Shown: piece by piece, positions 1 to 9,442 of the stretch | Layout: every line of letters begins with the position of its first letter | Position numbering within the stretch: the stretch's first letter is position 1 | Assembly: GCF_014524545.1 (NCBI RefSeq) | Contig: NZ_CP053557.1 | Coordinates: forward strand, 1,203,501 to 1,267,500 | Origin: Exiguobacterium sp. Helios | Lineage (GTDB): Bacteria; Bacillota; Bacilli; Exiguobacteriales; Exiguobacteriaceae | DNA length: 64,000 nt | Direction of reading: 5' to 3' | Notes under the pieces: model-generated | Databases searched by the model: none | Told to the model about the DNA's origin: nothing | Seen by the model: the letters and a program-made list of their open reading frames with translations, nothing else | Program-made: the position numbers and the translations under genes

Positions 1-328
1 AATCGATGATTTCGGCAAACGGGCGCAATCCGGACGACTGTCGTCAAGCGAGATGCAGGGCGGAACGTTTACGGTCAACAATACCGGATCATTTGGTTCG
101 ATTCAGTCAGCACCGATTCTGAACTTCCCGCAAGCGGCGATTTTGTCGGTCGAATCAATCGTCAAACGTCCGGTTTGGGTGAACGGCATGTTCGCAGCAC
201 GCGATATGGTCAACCTTTGTATGTCGATTGACCACCGGGTACTCGACGGACTCGTTGCCGGTCAGTTCCTGCAGACGGTCAAACACGCACTCGAGTCAAT
301 CGACCCGAATCAACTGTCTTTATATTGA
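1..328 (+). CDS. 2-oxo acid dehydrogenase E2 (dihydrolipoamide acyltransferase), C-terminal part
   Basis: The reading frame is open from base 2 and ends at TGA 326-328, so the 5' part lies outside the window. The visible part is the end of the catalytic acyltransferase domain. It carries NNTGSFGS and the family active-site signature SIDHRVLDG (catalytic His with downstream Asp), followed by the C-terminal helix. These enzymes pass acyl groups from lipoyl-lysine to CoA in cytoplasmic pyruvate- or branched-chain-dehydrogenase complexes. I infer a branched-chain (bkdB-like) enzyme, but the specificity cannot be read from this fragment. No terminator is visible before the trp promoter, which begins 15 bases downstream. 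Confidence 0.85.
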   Translation, partial: IDDFGKRAQSGRLSSSEMQGGTFTVNNTGSFGSIQSAPILNFPQAAILSVESIVKRPVWVNGMFAARDMVNLCMSIDHRVLDGLVAGQFLQTVKHALESIDPNQLSLY

Positions 329-342
329 TTAAGACAAATCTA

Positions 343-371
343 TTGACAGAAAACGGTTTCCCACGTAACAT
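343..371 (+). promoter_or_regulatory. sigma-A promoter of the trp operon
   Basis: A perfect -35 TTGACA (343-348) lies 17 bp from -10 TAACAT (366-371). It sits directly in front of the first T-box leader, and transcription should start near 378. Confidence 0.75.
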
Positions 372-377
372 GAAGGA

Positions 378-655
378 CAATTAAAGAACATAGACGCAAT
401 GACGAAGAAAAGTAACCTATGAAACGATTGAAGAGAGCTGATGGGTGGTGCGAATCAGTATCGGGAAACAGGTGAATGGGCTTCTGAGCATCAGACCGAA
501 CTTACAGTAGGCTCTGACGGGTACCTTCCGTTATCAAGGACGACGAATCAGGGTGACCGGTTCGTTCGAGGGGACTAGTACTAGTCAACGAAGGTGGTAC
601 CGCGGGTTTTCCCGTCCTTCATGTTTAACATGAATGGATGGGGAAACCCTTTTCG
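378..655 (+). promoter_or_regulatory. T-box leader 1 (tRNA-Trp), with terminator
   Basis: A classical T-box riboswitch. AGTAA of the stem I loop is near 408; the AGAGAG...GGTGG stem I elements are at 432-450. The specifier loop reads GAA then TGG (477-479), a tryptophan codon. The T-box core AAGGTGGTACCGCGG is at 591-605. The terminator stem spans 604-649 and ends in T's (650-653). Uncharged tRNA-Trp is expected to stabilise the antiterminator and allow readthrough. This is the first of two T-boxes in series. Confidence 0.92.
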
Positions 656-659
656 TATT

Positions 660-942
660 TAAGTGAATAAGTAAATCGATGAATGAGTTAAGTAGTCAGA
701 CAAATCGTTGTTCCAGAGAGCGGGAGAGAGGTGGAACTTCCGTACAGCGATGTCTGATGAATGGTCTCATGAGAGCATGACTGAACGGTAAGTAGGTCGT
801 GACGGAAGCCCCCGTTATCTTAGGCTACGATGTCTCGTCAAGACGCATCGGAAGAGTGGGAACGTGTATCGTTCCAATTGTGAGGTGGCACCGCGAGTCT
901 ATCGTCCTCCATACGGCATTTGCTGTATGGAGGACTTTTTTT
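660..942 (+). promoter_or_regulatory. T-box leader 2 (tRNA-Trp), with terminator
   Basis: A second complete T-box downstream of the first. AGTAG is at 691, AGAGAG at 715-720 and GGTGG at 730-734. The specifier is GAA-TGG (TGG 762-764), again tryptophan. The core TGAGGTGGCACCGCG is at 881-895. The terminator hairpin GTCCTCCATAC/GTATGGAGGAC is at 904-935, followed by seven T's. No promoter is evident between the T-boxes, so transcripts must pass both tests before reaching trpE. Confidence 0.92.
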
Positions 943-961
943 ATATCAGGAGGCGAACAGG

Positions 962-2356
962 ATGATCGAGACAGAACAATTGATAATCGAGCAAATCGAA
1001 ATGAACGGCGATGAATTGACGCCAATCTCCATCTTTTTAAATCTGGAAGGAGACCGGAAATGTCTGCTTGAAAGCTCAGCGAGCGGCAGTAACGGTCGTT
1101 ACTCGATCATCGGCGTCAATCCGGTCGAATTGCTTCGGGCGGAAGGCAATCAAGTGACGCGGCACCATCTTCAGACGGAAGAAACCGTGACGATGACAGG
1201 GAATCCGGTCCGGCTGTTGCAACAGTCTGTGACACGGGGGACGACCGATGCCGACTTTCCGTTCTTAAGCGGCGCAATCGGCTATGTCGGCTATGATGCG
1301 ATTCGGGCGTATGAGAACATCGGAGCGGTACCGGACAGTGACCGCAATTTGCCGGACGCCTTGCTTGCCGTCTATGACGAAATTATTTTATATGACCACC
1401 TGGAACACCGGGTGCATTTAATTCATACGTCACTCGGTGGACTGACGGACCGGCAGGAGATGATTCGGAAACTGAAGCTCCGCAAAACCTTACTGGAACA
1501 AACCGGTCAGCAGACCCGGATCGAGCGCCCGCTTGAAAACATCGTCTATCAACCGCAGATTGAAAAAGAAACTTTTATATCACTCGTCGAACAGGCGAAA
1601 CAACATATTCGTCAGGGAGATGTGTTCCAACTGGTCCTGTCGCAACGGCTCGATGCGACATTCGCCGGCGACCCGTTCCACTTTTACCGGAAGCTGCGCC
1701 AGGACAATCCGAGCCCGTATCTCTTTTACATTGATTTAGGAGAAGTCATCGTCCTTGGTGCATCACCGGAAAGTCTGGTCCAGGTCAAAGGTCGTCATGT
1801 CACGACAAATCCGATTGCCGGGACACGGCCCCGCGGAAAAACGAAACAGGAAGACACGCAACTGGCGCATGATTTATTGAACGACGAGAAAGAACAGGCT
1901 GAACACCGGATGCTCGTTGACTTAGGACGAAATGATCTTGGTCAAGTCTGCCAGGTCGGTACCATCCATGTCTCGCGGGAAATGGAAATCGAACGGTTCA
2001 AAAATGTCATGCATCTCGTTTCCGTCGTCGAAGGAAGACTTGCGGAAGGACGTACAGGAGCGGACGCATTGATTTCCTGTCTGCCGGCAGGTACCGTCTC
2101 GGGAGCCCCGAAGATTCGGGCGATGCAGTTGATCAATCAATATGAGACAAAAAAACGGGAAGTCTATGCCGGAGCGGTCGGGTATTTTGATGTCAGCGGA
2201 AATCTTGATTTTGCGCTCGCCATCCGGACGATGGTCATCCAACACGGAAAAGCGTACGTTCAGGCCGGAGCGGGTATAGTCTATGATTCTGATCCGACCT
2301 TGGAGTATGAAGAGACGTTGCATAAAGCGAAGTCGTTACTGGAGGTCTGGAAATGA
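962..2356 (+). CDS. trpE: anthranilate synthase component I
   Basis: Converts chorismate to anthranilate with TrpG-supplied ammonia, the first committed step of tryptophan synthesis, in the cytoplasm. The protein is 464 residues, normal for the family. The N-terminal LLESS segment corresponds to the tryptophan feedback-binding site. The chorismate-binding domain includes TNPIAGTRPRG and PAGTVSGAPK. I chose ATG 962 because AGGAGG (948-953) lies 8 bases upstream; an in-frame extension to 920 would run into the T-box terminator. The stop overlaps the trpG start (ATGA), indicating translational coupling. Regulated by the two upstream T-boxes. Confidence 0.97.
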   Translation: MIETEQLIIEQIEMNGDELTPISIFLNLEGDRKCLLESSASGSNGRYSIIGVNPVELLRAEGNQVTRHHLQTEETVTMTGNPVRLLQQSVTRGTTDADFPFLSGAIGYVGYDAIRAYENIGAVPDSDRNLPDALLAVYDEIILYDHLEHRVHLIHTSLGGLTDRQEMIRKLKLRKTLLEQTGQQTRIERPLENIVYQPQIEKETFISLVEQAKQHIRQGDVFQLVLSQRLDATFAGDPFHFYRKLRQDNPSPYLFYIDLGEVIVLGASPESLVQVKGRHVTTNPIAGTRPRGKTKQEDTQLAHDLLNDEKEQAEHRMLVDLGRNDLGQVCQVGTIHVSREMEIERFKNVMHLVSVVEGRLAEGRTGADALISCLPAGTVSGAPKIRAMQLINQYETKKREVYAGAVGYFDVSGNLDFALAIRTMVIQHGKAYVQAGAGIVYDSDPTLEYEETLHKAKSLLEVWK

Positions 2357-2919
2357 TTGTACTGATTGACAACTATGATTCTTTTACCTATAACCTGTAT
2401 CAATATGCAGCCGTCTACGATGAGATCCGAGTCATCCGAAATGATGCGATTGAAGTGAGCGCGATTGCCGACTTGAATCCGGCTGGAATCATCTTATCGC
2501 CGGGACCGGGTCATCCGAGTGATGCCGGTATTTGCCTCGACGTGATTGAGACATACTCCGGAAAGATCCCGATACTCGGTGTCTGTCTCGGACACCAGGC
2601 AATCGGTCAAGCATTTGGCGGCCGTGTCATCGAAGCGGATGAGATCCGGCACGGAAAGACATCAACAATCCGGCAAACCGGACGATTGTTTACCGGTCTT
2701 CCGGAACAACTCGACGTCATGCGTTACCATTCCTTGATCGTCGAGCGGACGAGCTTACCGGAAGTACTGGAAGTGACCGCCGTGACCGATGACGGAACAA
2801 TCATGGCACTCGAACACCACACACATCCGACATACGGGATTCAGTTTCACCCGGAATCGATCGGAACCCCGTTTGGACAACAAATGATTCAACGATTTAT
2901 CGAACTGACGAAGGAGTGA
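2353..2919 (+). CDS. trpG: anthranilate synthase component II (glutamine amidotransferase)
   Basis: A class I glutamine amidotransferase of 188 residues that supplies ammonia to TrpE. The nucleophile elbow GVCLGHQAIG and the C-terminal catalytic HPES are present, along with the N-terminal DNYDSFTYNL typical of TrpG/PabA. It overlaps trpE by four bases. Since TrpG and PabA are nearly indistinguishable by sequence, it may also serve folate synthesis; that is inference. Confidence 0.96.
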   Translation: MIVLIDNYDSFTYNLYQYAAVYDEIRVIRNDAIEVSAIADLNPAGIILSPGPGHPSDAGICLDVIETYSGKIPILGVCLGHQAIGQAFGGRVIEADEIRHGKTSTIRQTGRLFTGLPEQLDVMRYHSLIVERTSLPEVLEVTAVTDDGTIMALEHHTHPTYGIQFHPESIGTPFGQQMIQRFIELTKE

Positions 2920-2924
2920 CAGGA

Positions 2925-3944
2925 ATGAAGGACGTATTGACGAAATTGACGAATGCCAATCATCTCCGCTTTGATGAAATGCAACAGGCGGCCCGCGCCT
3001 TATTTGCGGCAGATGTCACAGACAGTGAAATTGCAGCTTTTCTCGTTGCACTGAAAGCCAAAGGTGAAACGGCGGAAGAACTGGCCGGTCTTGCTTCCAT
3101 CATGCGGGAAGTCGCACTCGACATTCCGGTGACAGGAACGGATTTTATCGATAACTGCGGAACAGGCGGCGACGGTTCCCAATCCTTTAACATCAGTACG
3201 ACAGCGGCATTTGTTTTGGCCGGTGCCGGAGCCAAAGTAGCAAAACACGGAAACCGGAGTGTCTCAAGCAAAACGGGCAGTGCCGATGTACTCGAAGCAC
3301 TCGGTGTCCCGCTCGATGTGACGGCAGAAGACATTGCGAAGTTGCTTGAAGCAAACGGGATTGCGTTTCTGTTCGCCCAACGGATGCACCCGCGTGTCAA
3401 ACAGATCATGAAAGTCCGCCGCGATTTACGGATTCCGACAATCTTTAATCTGATTGGACCGCTAACGAATCCGGTACCATTAAAAACACAGTTACTCGGA
3501 ATTTACCGGGAAGATTTGCTTGAGACGATGGCCTTGACCTTACATCGGCTTGGACGAAAACGTGCCATCGTCTTACACGGAGCGTGTGGGATGGATGAAG
3601 CATCACTCGCAGGAACAAATCAATTGGTGCTGCTCGATCAAGGCGAGTTGATCCGGTTCAGTCTTCACCCGGAAGAAGTTGGACTGGCGGTCGCGCCACT
3701 CGAAGCCATCCGTGGCGGTACGGCTGCAGAAAATGCGGAAATCCTCTTGCGGGTCCTCCGCGGGGAAGCGGGTCCATACCGGGATACCGTCTTACTCAAT
3801 GCCGGAATCGCTTTGTTTGCGGAAGGGCGGGTCGAGACGATTCGCGAAGGAATCGAACGGTCGGCGGAAAGCATCGATTCCGGTCGGGCACTTGAAAAAT
3901 TACATTATTTACAACGGATGAAACAACAGGAGGCAATCGGATGA
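2925..3944 (+). CDS. trpD: anthranilate phosphoribosyltransferase
   Basis: Transfers the phosphoribosyl group of PRPP to anthranilate. The protein is 339 residues and contains the family PRPP/substrate signature DNCGTGGDGSQSFNIST and KHGNRSVSSKTGSADVLEALG. A GTG at 2916 is in frame, but its ribosome site would overlap it. ATG 2925 has AAGGAG (2911-2916) at the right distance, so I chose 2925. The stop overlaps the trpC start by four bases. Confidence 0.96.
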   Translation: MKDVLTKLTNANHLRFDEMQQAARALFAADVTDSEIAAFLVALKAKGETAEELAGLASIMREVALDIPVTGTDFIDNCGTGGDGSQSFNISTTAAFVLAGAGAKVAKHGNRSVSSKTGSADVLEALGVPLDVTAEDIAKLLEANGIAFLFAQRMHPRVKQIMKVRRDLRIPTIFNLIGPLTNPVPLKTQLLGIYREDLLETMALTLHRLGRKRAIVLHGACGMDEASLAGTNQLVLLDQGELIRFSLHPEEVGLAVAPLEAIRGGTAAENAEILLRVLRGEAGPYRDTVLLNAGIALFAEGRVETIREGIERSAESIDSGRALEKLHYLQRMKQQEAIG

Positions 3945-4717
3945 ATATATTAGACCGCATCATCGAGACGAAACGACAGGAAGTCGACCGTCTGAAAATC
4001 GACGGGGTCAGAGCGGCGGAACCCCGGAAGCTCAACCAGTCGATTCATCAATCACTTGGAGGGACGGATTTGTCCGTCATCGGCGAAATCAAACGGGCTT
4101 CACCGTCAAAGGGTGATATTTCATTGCATGTCGATCCTGTTGAACAGGCGAAACGGTATGCGGCAAGTGGGGCAACGGTCATCTCGGTCTTGACCGATCA
4201 AACGTATTTTAAAGGAAGCATGGAAGATTTAGCGGCCGTCACGAAAGCAGTCAACGTTCCGGTGCTGTGTAAAGACTTTATGATCGACCGGATCCAGATT
4301 GATCTCGCGAAAGCTCATGGTGCCAGTTTGATTCTGTTGATCGTTGCGGCGCTTGACGACGAAACCTTACACGATCTATACGCCTATGCTTATGCGAGTG
4401 GCCTCGAAGTATTGGTCGAAGTGCACGATGCGGCGGAGCTGGAACGGGCGGAACGGTTGCAGGCGAAAATTATCGGCATCAACAACCGGAACCTGAAGAA
4501 ATTCGAAGTCAGTCTCGACACGTCAATCGAGTTACTCAAAACGAAATCAACGGATGTCCGCTATATCAGTGAGAGCGGCATCAAGACCGTTGCTGAAGCG
4601 CAGATGCTTCACGCGGCAGGTGCAGATGGAATTTTAATCGGGGAAACGTTAATGCGGGCGGAAGATCCGGCAACTTTCATTCAAGCCGTCAACGGAGTGA
4701 AACATGACACGTATTAA
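3941..4717 (+). CDS. trpC: indole-3-glycerol-phosphate synthase
   Basis: A 258-residue TIM-barrel enzyme that closes the indole ring of CdRP. Family motifs seen include EIKRASPSKGDI, VLCKDFMID, INNRNLKKFEV and the phosphate-binding SESGI...GILIGETLM. The start overlaps the trpD stop. The 3' end overlaps trpF by 14 bases, consistent with coupled translation in the trp operon. TrpC and TrpF are separate proteins here, unlike the enterobacterial fusion. Confidence 0.96.
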   Translation: MNILDRIIETKRQEVDRLKIDGVRAAEPRKLNQSIHQSLGGTDLSVIGEIKRASPSKGDISLHVDPVEQAKRYAASGATVISVLTDQTYFKGSMEDLAAVTKAVNVPVLCKDFMIDRIQIDLAKAHGASLILLIVAALDDETLHDLYAYAYASGLEVLVEVHDAAELERAERLQAKIIGINNRNLKKFEVSLDTSIELLKTKSTDVRYISESGIKTVAEAQMLHAAGADGILIGETLMRAEDPATFIQAVNGVKHDTY

Positions 4718-5282
4718 GTTCTGTGGGCTGAAGCGGCAAGAAGACGTCCATTTCGCCGTTGAACGGGCGGACTATATCGGATTCGTCTTTGCTCCGAGCA
4801 AGCGGCAGGTCACATTGACGGAAGCAGCACGGCTTCGGGCAGAAATTCCGGAGACGGTCCAGGTCGTCGGTGTCTTCGTCTCTCCGACGAAACAGGAAGT
4901 CGAGGAAGCGATTGAGCAGGTCGGATTGGATTTAATTCAGCTTCACGGGCAGGTCCCGGATGAGCTGTACCGGGAGAAGCGGGTGCCGGTCATTCAGGCG
5001 CTCGCAGCCGGAACACAGATTACGGTTCATCCGGACGCCGATTATGTGTTATTTGATGCACTGGAAGCGGGAAGCGGTCAAACCTTTGATTGGACAACCG
5101 ATCTACGGGTCGATCAACCGATGTTCGTCGCAGGTGGTCTGCAGGCAGATAACGTCGGACAAGTGATTGAACGGTATCAGCCGTTTGCTGTTGATGTCTC
5201 AAGCGGTATTGAAACGAATGGTCAAAAAGATACGAAAAAAATGCAGGCATTTCATGATGCCGTAAAGGAGACTTTTAAATGA
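4704..5282 (+). CDS. trpF: phosphoribosylanthranilate isomerase
   Basis: A 192-residue TIM barrel that converts PRA to CdRP. The N-terminal [11 protein letters not shown] carries the catalytic Cys. [15 protein letters not shown] and the C-terminal [13 protein letters not shown] (phosphate site and catalytic Asp region) match the family. It starts inside trpC and its stop overlaps trpB (ATGA at 5279-5282). Confidence 0.96.
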   Translation: MTRIKFCGLKRQEDVHFAVERADYIGFVFAPSKRQVTLTEAARLRAEIPETVQVVGVFVSPTKQEVEEAIEQVGLDLIQLHGQVPDELYREKRVPVIQALAAGTQITVHPDADYVLFDALEAGSGQTFDWTTDLRVDQPMFVAGGLQADNVGQVIERYQPFAVDVSSGIETNGQKDTKKMQAFHDAVKETFK

Positions 5283-6478
5283 CACGTTATTCACAACCTG
5301 ATGCACTGGGACAATACGGAATCTACGGAGGACGTTACATTCCGGAAACATTGATGCAGGCCGTTCTTGAGCTCGAACAAGCCTATGCCGAAGTGAAGGA
5401 AGATCCGGCGTTTCATGAACGGATGAATGATTTACTCGAAAATTATGTCGGACGAAAAACACCGCTTTATTACGCGGAACATTTGACGCGGGCGATCGGC
5501 GGCGCAAAAATCTACTTGAAACGCGAAGATTTGAACCATACCGGTGCCCATAAAATCAACAATACGATTGGGCAAGCACTACTCGCCGAACGGATGGGAA
5601 AACGGAAAATTGTTGCCGAGACCGGTGCCGGACAACACGGTGTCGCGACGGCGACCGTCTGTGCGCTACTTGATCTCGAATGCGTCATCTTTATGGGAGA
5701 AGAAGACATCCGGCGCCAGGAATTAAACGTCTTCCGGATGGAGTTGCTCGGCGCGAAAGTCGTTTCGGTAACGCAAGGAAGCCGGACGTTAAAAGATGCT
5801 GTCAATGAAGCGTTACGTTACTGGGTCAAACACGTCGACGATACGCATTACTTGATGGGATCGGTCCTCGGCCCCCACCCGTTCCCGGAAATCGTCCGTG
5901 ATTTCCAAGCGATCATCGGTAAGGAAACACGGGCGCAGATTCTTGAAAAAGAAGGCAAGTTACCGGAAGCCATCGTTGCCTGTGTCGGAGGCGGAAGCAA
6001 CGCAATTGGCATGTTCCATCCGTTTATCGACGATGAAGAAGTCGCATTGTACGGCATCGAAGCAGCCGGAAACGGACTCGAGACGGAGAAACATGCCGCC
6101 ACGATGTCTAAAGGTGAGGTCGGTGTCCTGCACGGCTCAATGATGTATCTCTTACAGGATGAGCATGGTCAAGTCACGGAAGCACACTCGATTTCAGCCG
6201 GACTGGACTATCCGGGAGTCGGACCGGAACACAGCCTGCTAAAAGACATCGGCCGTGTTCAGTACGAAGCAGTAACGGATCAACAGGCACTCGATGCCTT
6301 GCAACTGCTCTGTCAAAAAGAAGGCATCATTCCGGCACTGGAGTCGGCTCATGCCGTCGCACAGGCGACGGAACTCGCAAAAGGGATGCAACCGGAAGAA
6401 GTTGTCGTCATCTGTCTTTCAGGACGCGGCGATAAAGATGTCATGACCGTCAGAAATGCCTTGAAGGGGGAAGCATGA
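5279..6478 (+). CDS. trpB: tryptophan synthase beta chain
   Basis: A PLP-dependent enzyme of 399 residues that condenses indole and serine to tryptophan, acting in an alpha2beta2 complex with TrpA. The PLP lysine lies in [13 protein letters not shown] (Lys92). The phosphate-binding glycine loop [10 protein letters not shown] and [12 protein letters not shown] are intact. It is a standard TrpB1 type. The GGAG-like site GTAAAGGAG (about 5262-5270) precedes the start, and the stop overlaps trpA. Confidence 0.97.
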   Translation: MTRYSQPDALGQYGIYGGRYIPETLMQAVLELEQAYAEVKEDPAFHERMNDLLENYVGRKTPLYYAEHLTRAIGGAKIYLKREDLNHTGAHKINNTIGQALLAERMGKRKIVAETGAGQHGVATATVCALLDLECVIFMGEEDIRRQELNVFRMELLGAKVVSVTQGSRTLKDAVNEALRYWVKHVDDTHYLMGSVLGPHPFPEIVRDFQAIIGKETRAQILEKEGKLPEAIVACVGGGSNAIGMFHPFIDDEEVALYGIEAAGNGLETEKHAATMSKGEVGVLHGSMMYLLQDEHGQVTEAHSISAGLDYPGVGPEHSLLKDIGRVQYEAVTDQQALDALQLLCQKEGIIPALESAHAVAQATELAKGMQPEEVVVICLSGRGDKDVMTVRNALKGEA

Positions 6479-7257
6479 TGCGATTAGAAGAAGCAATCCG
6501 AACAGTTAATGCACGTGGTGAAAAAGCGTTTATCCCGTATGTCATGGGAGGAGACGGAGGCATCGATCGTCTGCCGGATATTTTAGCGTTTCTTGAACGA
6601 TCCGGTGCGACGGCGATTGAAGTCGGGGTGCCGTTTTCCGATCCGGTTGCCGATGGTCCGGTCATTCAGGAAGCAGGACTACGGGCACTGGCAGAGAAAA
6701 TCAGTTTGAAGGATGTCCTTGAGGCGATCCGGATTGCGCGTCAGTCAACTAGCGTGCCAATCGTCGTCATGACGTACTTGAATCCAATCTTCCGCTTCGG
6801 TATTGATTCCTTTTTATCGACGTGCCGTGAAGTCGGTGTCGACGGGTTGATCATTCCCGATCTGCCACTCGAACAAAGCGATCAGTTTTTTGCCGGACGC
6901 AATAAAACAGACATCGCACTCGTTCAACTGGTCTCGCTGACAAGTCCGATTGAACGAATTGAAAAACTTGCGACGCGCAGCGAAGGGTTCCTTTACGCCG
7001 TGACCGTTAACGGGACGACAGGGGGACAAACCAACTTCGGGGATTCACTTGAACAGCATTTGGCGAAAGTGGCGCAACTGAGTCCGGTTCCGGTCATGGC
7101 TGGCTTCGGGATCAGTACACCGGAACACGTCCGTCAGCTCAGTACAAGTGTCGCTGGTGTCATCGTTGGCAGTAAAATCGTCGAATTGTTGCAGCAAGGG
7201 GATGAAACGGCAATTGAACAATTGATGGCAGCCCGCCTGCCGGACGTGACGGTGTAA
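6475..7257 (+). CDS. trpA: tryptophan synthase alpha chain
   Basis: Cleaves indole-3-glycerol phosphate and channels indole to TrpB. A 260-residue TIM barrel with the catalytic Glu in [16 protein letters not shown] and the phosphate-site GFGIS. Two adjacent ATGs (6475 and 6478) are possible starts. The ribosome site AAGGGGG (6464-6470) favours 6475 or 6478 about equally. It is the last gene of the operon, followed by a hairpin at 7276-7309. Confidence 0.96.
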   Translation: MMRLEEAIRTVNARGEKAFIPYVMGGDGGIDRLPDILAFLERSGATAIEVGVPFSDPVADGPVIQEAGLRALAEKISLKDVLEAIRIARQSTSVPIVVMTYLNPIFRFGIDSFLSTCREVGVDGLIIPDLPLEQSDQFFAGRNKTDIALVQLVSLTSPIERIEKLATRSEGFLYAVTVNGTTGGQTNFGDSLEQHLAKVAQLSPVPVMAGFGISTPEHVRQLSTSVAGVIVGSKIVELLQQGDETAIEQLMAARLPDVTV

Positions 7258-7275
7258 AAATAGGAGCATGACAAA

Positions 7276-7312
7276 ACGAGGGTACCGGATTTCATTCCGG
7301 CACCCTCGTTTG
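7276..7312. terminator. shared terminator between trpA and the converging PBP gene
   Basis: A 14-bp stem ACGAGGGTACCGGA / TCCGGCACCCTCGT (7276-7289, 7296-7309) with short T-runs on both strands. It most likely ends both converging units. Confidence 0.7.
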
Positions 7313-7327
7313 CTGTAGTATCACTTT

Positions 7328-9316
7328 TCATTTGTTGGCATGACTTTTTAAAACGTCTGCGACAAGACCCGATACATACGGGCTGCCCCGGTCTTCCTTC
7401 TCGACCGATTCAATCATGATCGCAACGAGCAAATCTTTCTTGTCATTGTCATAGCCGACGAAAAAGCCGTTTTCCTGACCGTTTTCTTCACCGGACTTCT
7501 TTAGTTCAGCTGTGCCGGTTTTGCCGGCAACTTTAATTTCAGGAATATCAGCCGGTAAGGAGTAGCCCGCATGAACGACATCATACAGATCGTCGCGGAT
7601 CATTGCAGCATCTTTTGCGTCGAGCACGTCTTTTTTCCAAACCTGCTTCGTTTTTTCTTCGGCCAGCAACGTCGGTCGATAAATTGTCCCGTCTGTCAGG
7701 AAGATTTCGTACATCGAAGCAAGGTGCAGGATGTTTGTCAGCATCTGTCCTTGTCCGTAAGATGTATCCATCAGCTGACCGTCGGAAGCAATCGAACCGT
7801 CGTTTGAAATTTGTGATGCCCGCATCGGATAAGTGAAGGGAATTTTTTCTCCGTACCCGAGTGCTTCAAGACCGGAAGTAAACGTTTTGGTTCCGATTTG
7901 TTCGAGTGTTGATTTGGCGAAGTAGATATTATCCGAGTAGACCAAGGCATTATGGAGATTGACCGGATCCGGTGTCTCGTGAATCCGTGTGACGTTGAAC
8001 CCGTCGACTTTTGTCTTTAACCCGTCAATCGTATACGCTTTTTCCGGATCGAGCGTTTGACTTTTTAAGCCGACCGCTGCCGTCAACGGTTTTTGGGTCG
8101 AGCCGGGAGCAAAGGCACTCGTAAACCGGTTTAACAGCGGTTGATCGGGATCGTTCGTCAACGTATCGAGACGGGCCTGTGAAATACCCGTTGTAAATTC
8201 CGACGGATCGAATCCGGGAGAACTTAGCAGGACACGGGTCTCACCGGTCCGGGGATCAATCGCGGTCGCAGTCCCCGGATCATCGTTCATCGTCGCATAG
8301 GTCGTTTGTTGTAACTTCCCGTCGATCGTCAGCTCGATATCCTGTCCATCCTTTGCTTCCGTCTCAGCGACGGTAACCGTTGTTTTATCCGGCTTAACGA
8401 TGTTGATTTGGGCACCGGACTTCCCGCGTAATGTTTCGTCGAGTACCTGCTCGAGACCGCGTTTTCCGACTTGTTCGCCTGCTTGGATCGTTTGTTTTGA
8501 TTGTTTGATGTCATCCGCTGTTGCGGAACCGGTATAGCCGATCAAATGGGAAGTCGCTTTCCCGAACGGATATGTCCGGACTTCCGTTTCCTTGACGCTG
8601 ATACCGTCGAGTTGCTTGAGGCGGTCGATTTTTGATTTGTCGTTTGCTGTATACGTCTTCAGCGGAACGAATTGTCCGTCCTTGACCCAACTGGCGCCGA
8701 GTGCATCTTCGATTGCAGAGACAGGACGGTCGAGCAGTTTGGCAAGCGCAGTAAGATCTTTGACTTTACCTGCAACGGCACCGACTTGGTAACCGGTGCC
8801 TGTCGTGGCGAGAGGCTGATTTTTGACATCAAGTAAATCACCACGTTTGGCATCGAGCGTCGTCAACTGGACTTGATCCTCTTTCTTGAAATCCTTTAAA
8901 ACAAACGAAGAATTCCAGTCAATGTACCAGTTTTCCGTATCTTGTTGTTTCTCGAACGTTAACGGGATGTCCTTTTTATAGGAAACCGGTCCGGCCAGTG
9001 TCTCAAAAGAGATTTTCACCGGTAAACTTGTCTGTTCCTTCTCTTCGTTTTCTGTGGTTTTCATTCGTTCGACAGAGATCTTTTCAATGGCAAGAGAATC
9101 AGCTAATTTTTTTGTCCGATCGACAAACTCTTTTTTACCGTATGTTTTTTGAGTTTCCTTGCTGGCATAATCAGCATACATTTTATCGTAATCTTGTTTT
9201 TCCCATAATTTGATATAGGCATCTAATCGTTCTTCAGGTGTCGGTTGATCTTGGCAACCGGCAAGGATGGTCAGTACGAAGCTTGTCGAAAGCAGAAGCG
9301 GGAGCGTATTCTTCAA
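7328..9316 (-). CDS. pbpC: MecA/PBP3-type penicillin-binding lipoprotein (transpeptidase)
   Basis: A class B penicillin-binding protein of 662 residues that cross-links peptidoglycan on the outer face of the membrane. The N-terminal signal ends in the lipobox LAGC. It is followed by an NTF2-like MecA N-terminal domain (about 20-140), a PBP dimer domain (about 150-310) and the transpeptidase domain. Active-site motifs STQK, YSDN (SxN) and KTGT are all intact. I chose TTG 9316 because AAAGGAGG stands 7 bases upstream; the longer frame to 9406 has no ribosome site. The name follows B. subtilis PbpC by architecture. Members often show low beta-lactam affinity, but that cannot be judged here. Confidence 0.88.
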   Translation of the reverse strand: MKNTLPLLLSTSFVLTILAGCQDQPTPEERLDAYIKLWEKQDYDKMYADYASKETQKTYGKKEFVDRTKKLADSLAIEKISVERMKTTENEEKEQTSLPVKISFETLAGPVSYKKDIPLTFEKQQDTENWYIDWNSSFVLKDFKKEDQVQLTTLDAKRGDLLDVKNQPLATTGTGYQVGAVAGKVKDLTALAKLLDRPVSAIEDALGASWVKDGQFVPLKTYTANDKSKIDRLKQLDGISVKETEVRTYPFGKATSHLIGYTGSATADDIKQSKQTIQAGEQVGKRGLEQVLDETLRGKSGAQINIVKPDKTTVTVAETEAKDGQDIELTIDGKLQQTTYATMNDDPGTATAIDPRTGETRVLLSSPGFDPSEFTTGISQARLDTLTNDPDQPLLNRFTSAFAPGSTQKPLTAAVGLKSQTLDPEKAYTIDGLKTKVDGFNVTRIHETPDPVNLHNALVYSDNIYFAKSTLEQIGTKTFTSGLEALGYGEKIPFTYPMRASQISNDGSIASDGQLMDTSYGQGQMLTNILHLASMYEIFLTDGTIYRPTLLAEEKTKQVWKKDVLDAKDAAMIRDDLYDVVHAGYSLPADIPEIKVAGKTGTAELKKSGEENGQENGFFVGYDNDKKDLLVAIMIESVEKEDRGSPYVSGLVADVLKSHANK

Positions 9317-9392
9317 GGGAAATCCTCCTTTACGGAAAGTTTGTCCTATAACCGTATCATTCTTTGCAAAGGATTTCATCTCGAACGAACGA

Positions 9393-9429
9393 CAAAAAAA
9401 ACTCACGCGAAGATAAACATTCGCGTGAG
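9393..9429 (-). terminator. terminator of the M23 peptidase gene
   Basis: A 10-bp perfect stem CTCACGCGAA / TTCGCGTGAG (9402-9411, 9420-9429). On the minus strand it is followed by eight T's. Confidence 0.85.
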
Positions 9430-9442
9430 AGGAGATCAGGTC

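Noticed and set aside
1922-2323. Long open frames on the strand opposite trpE and other trp genes
   Set aside because: They lie inside clearly conserved genes, have no ribosome sites and no recognisable domains. They reflect codon bias of the real genes.
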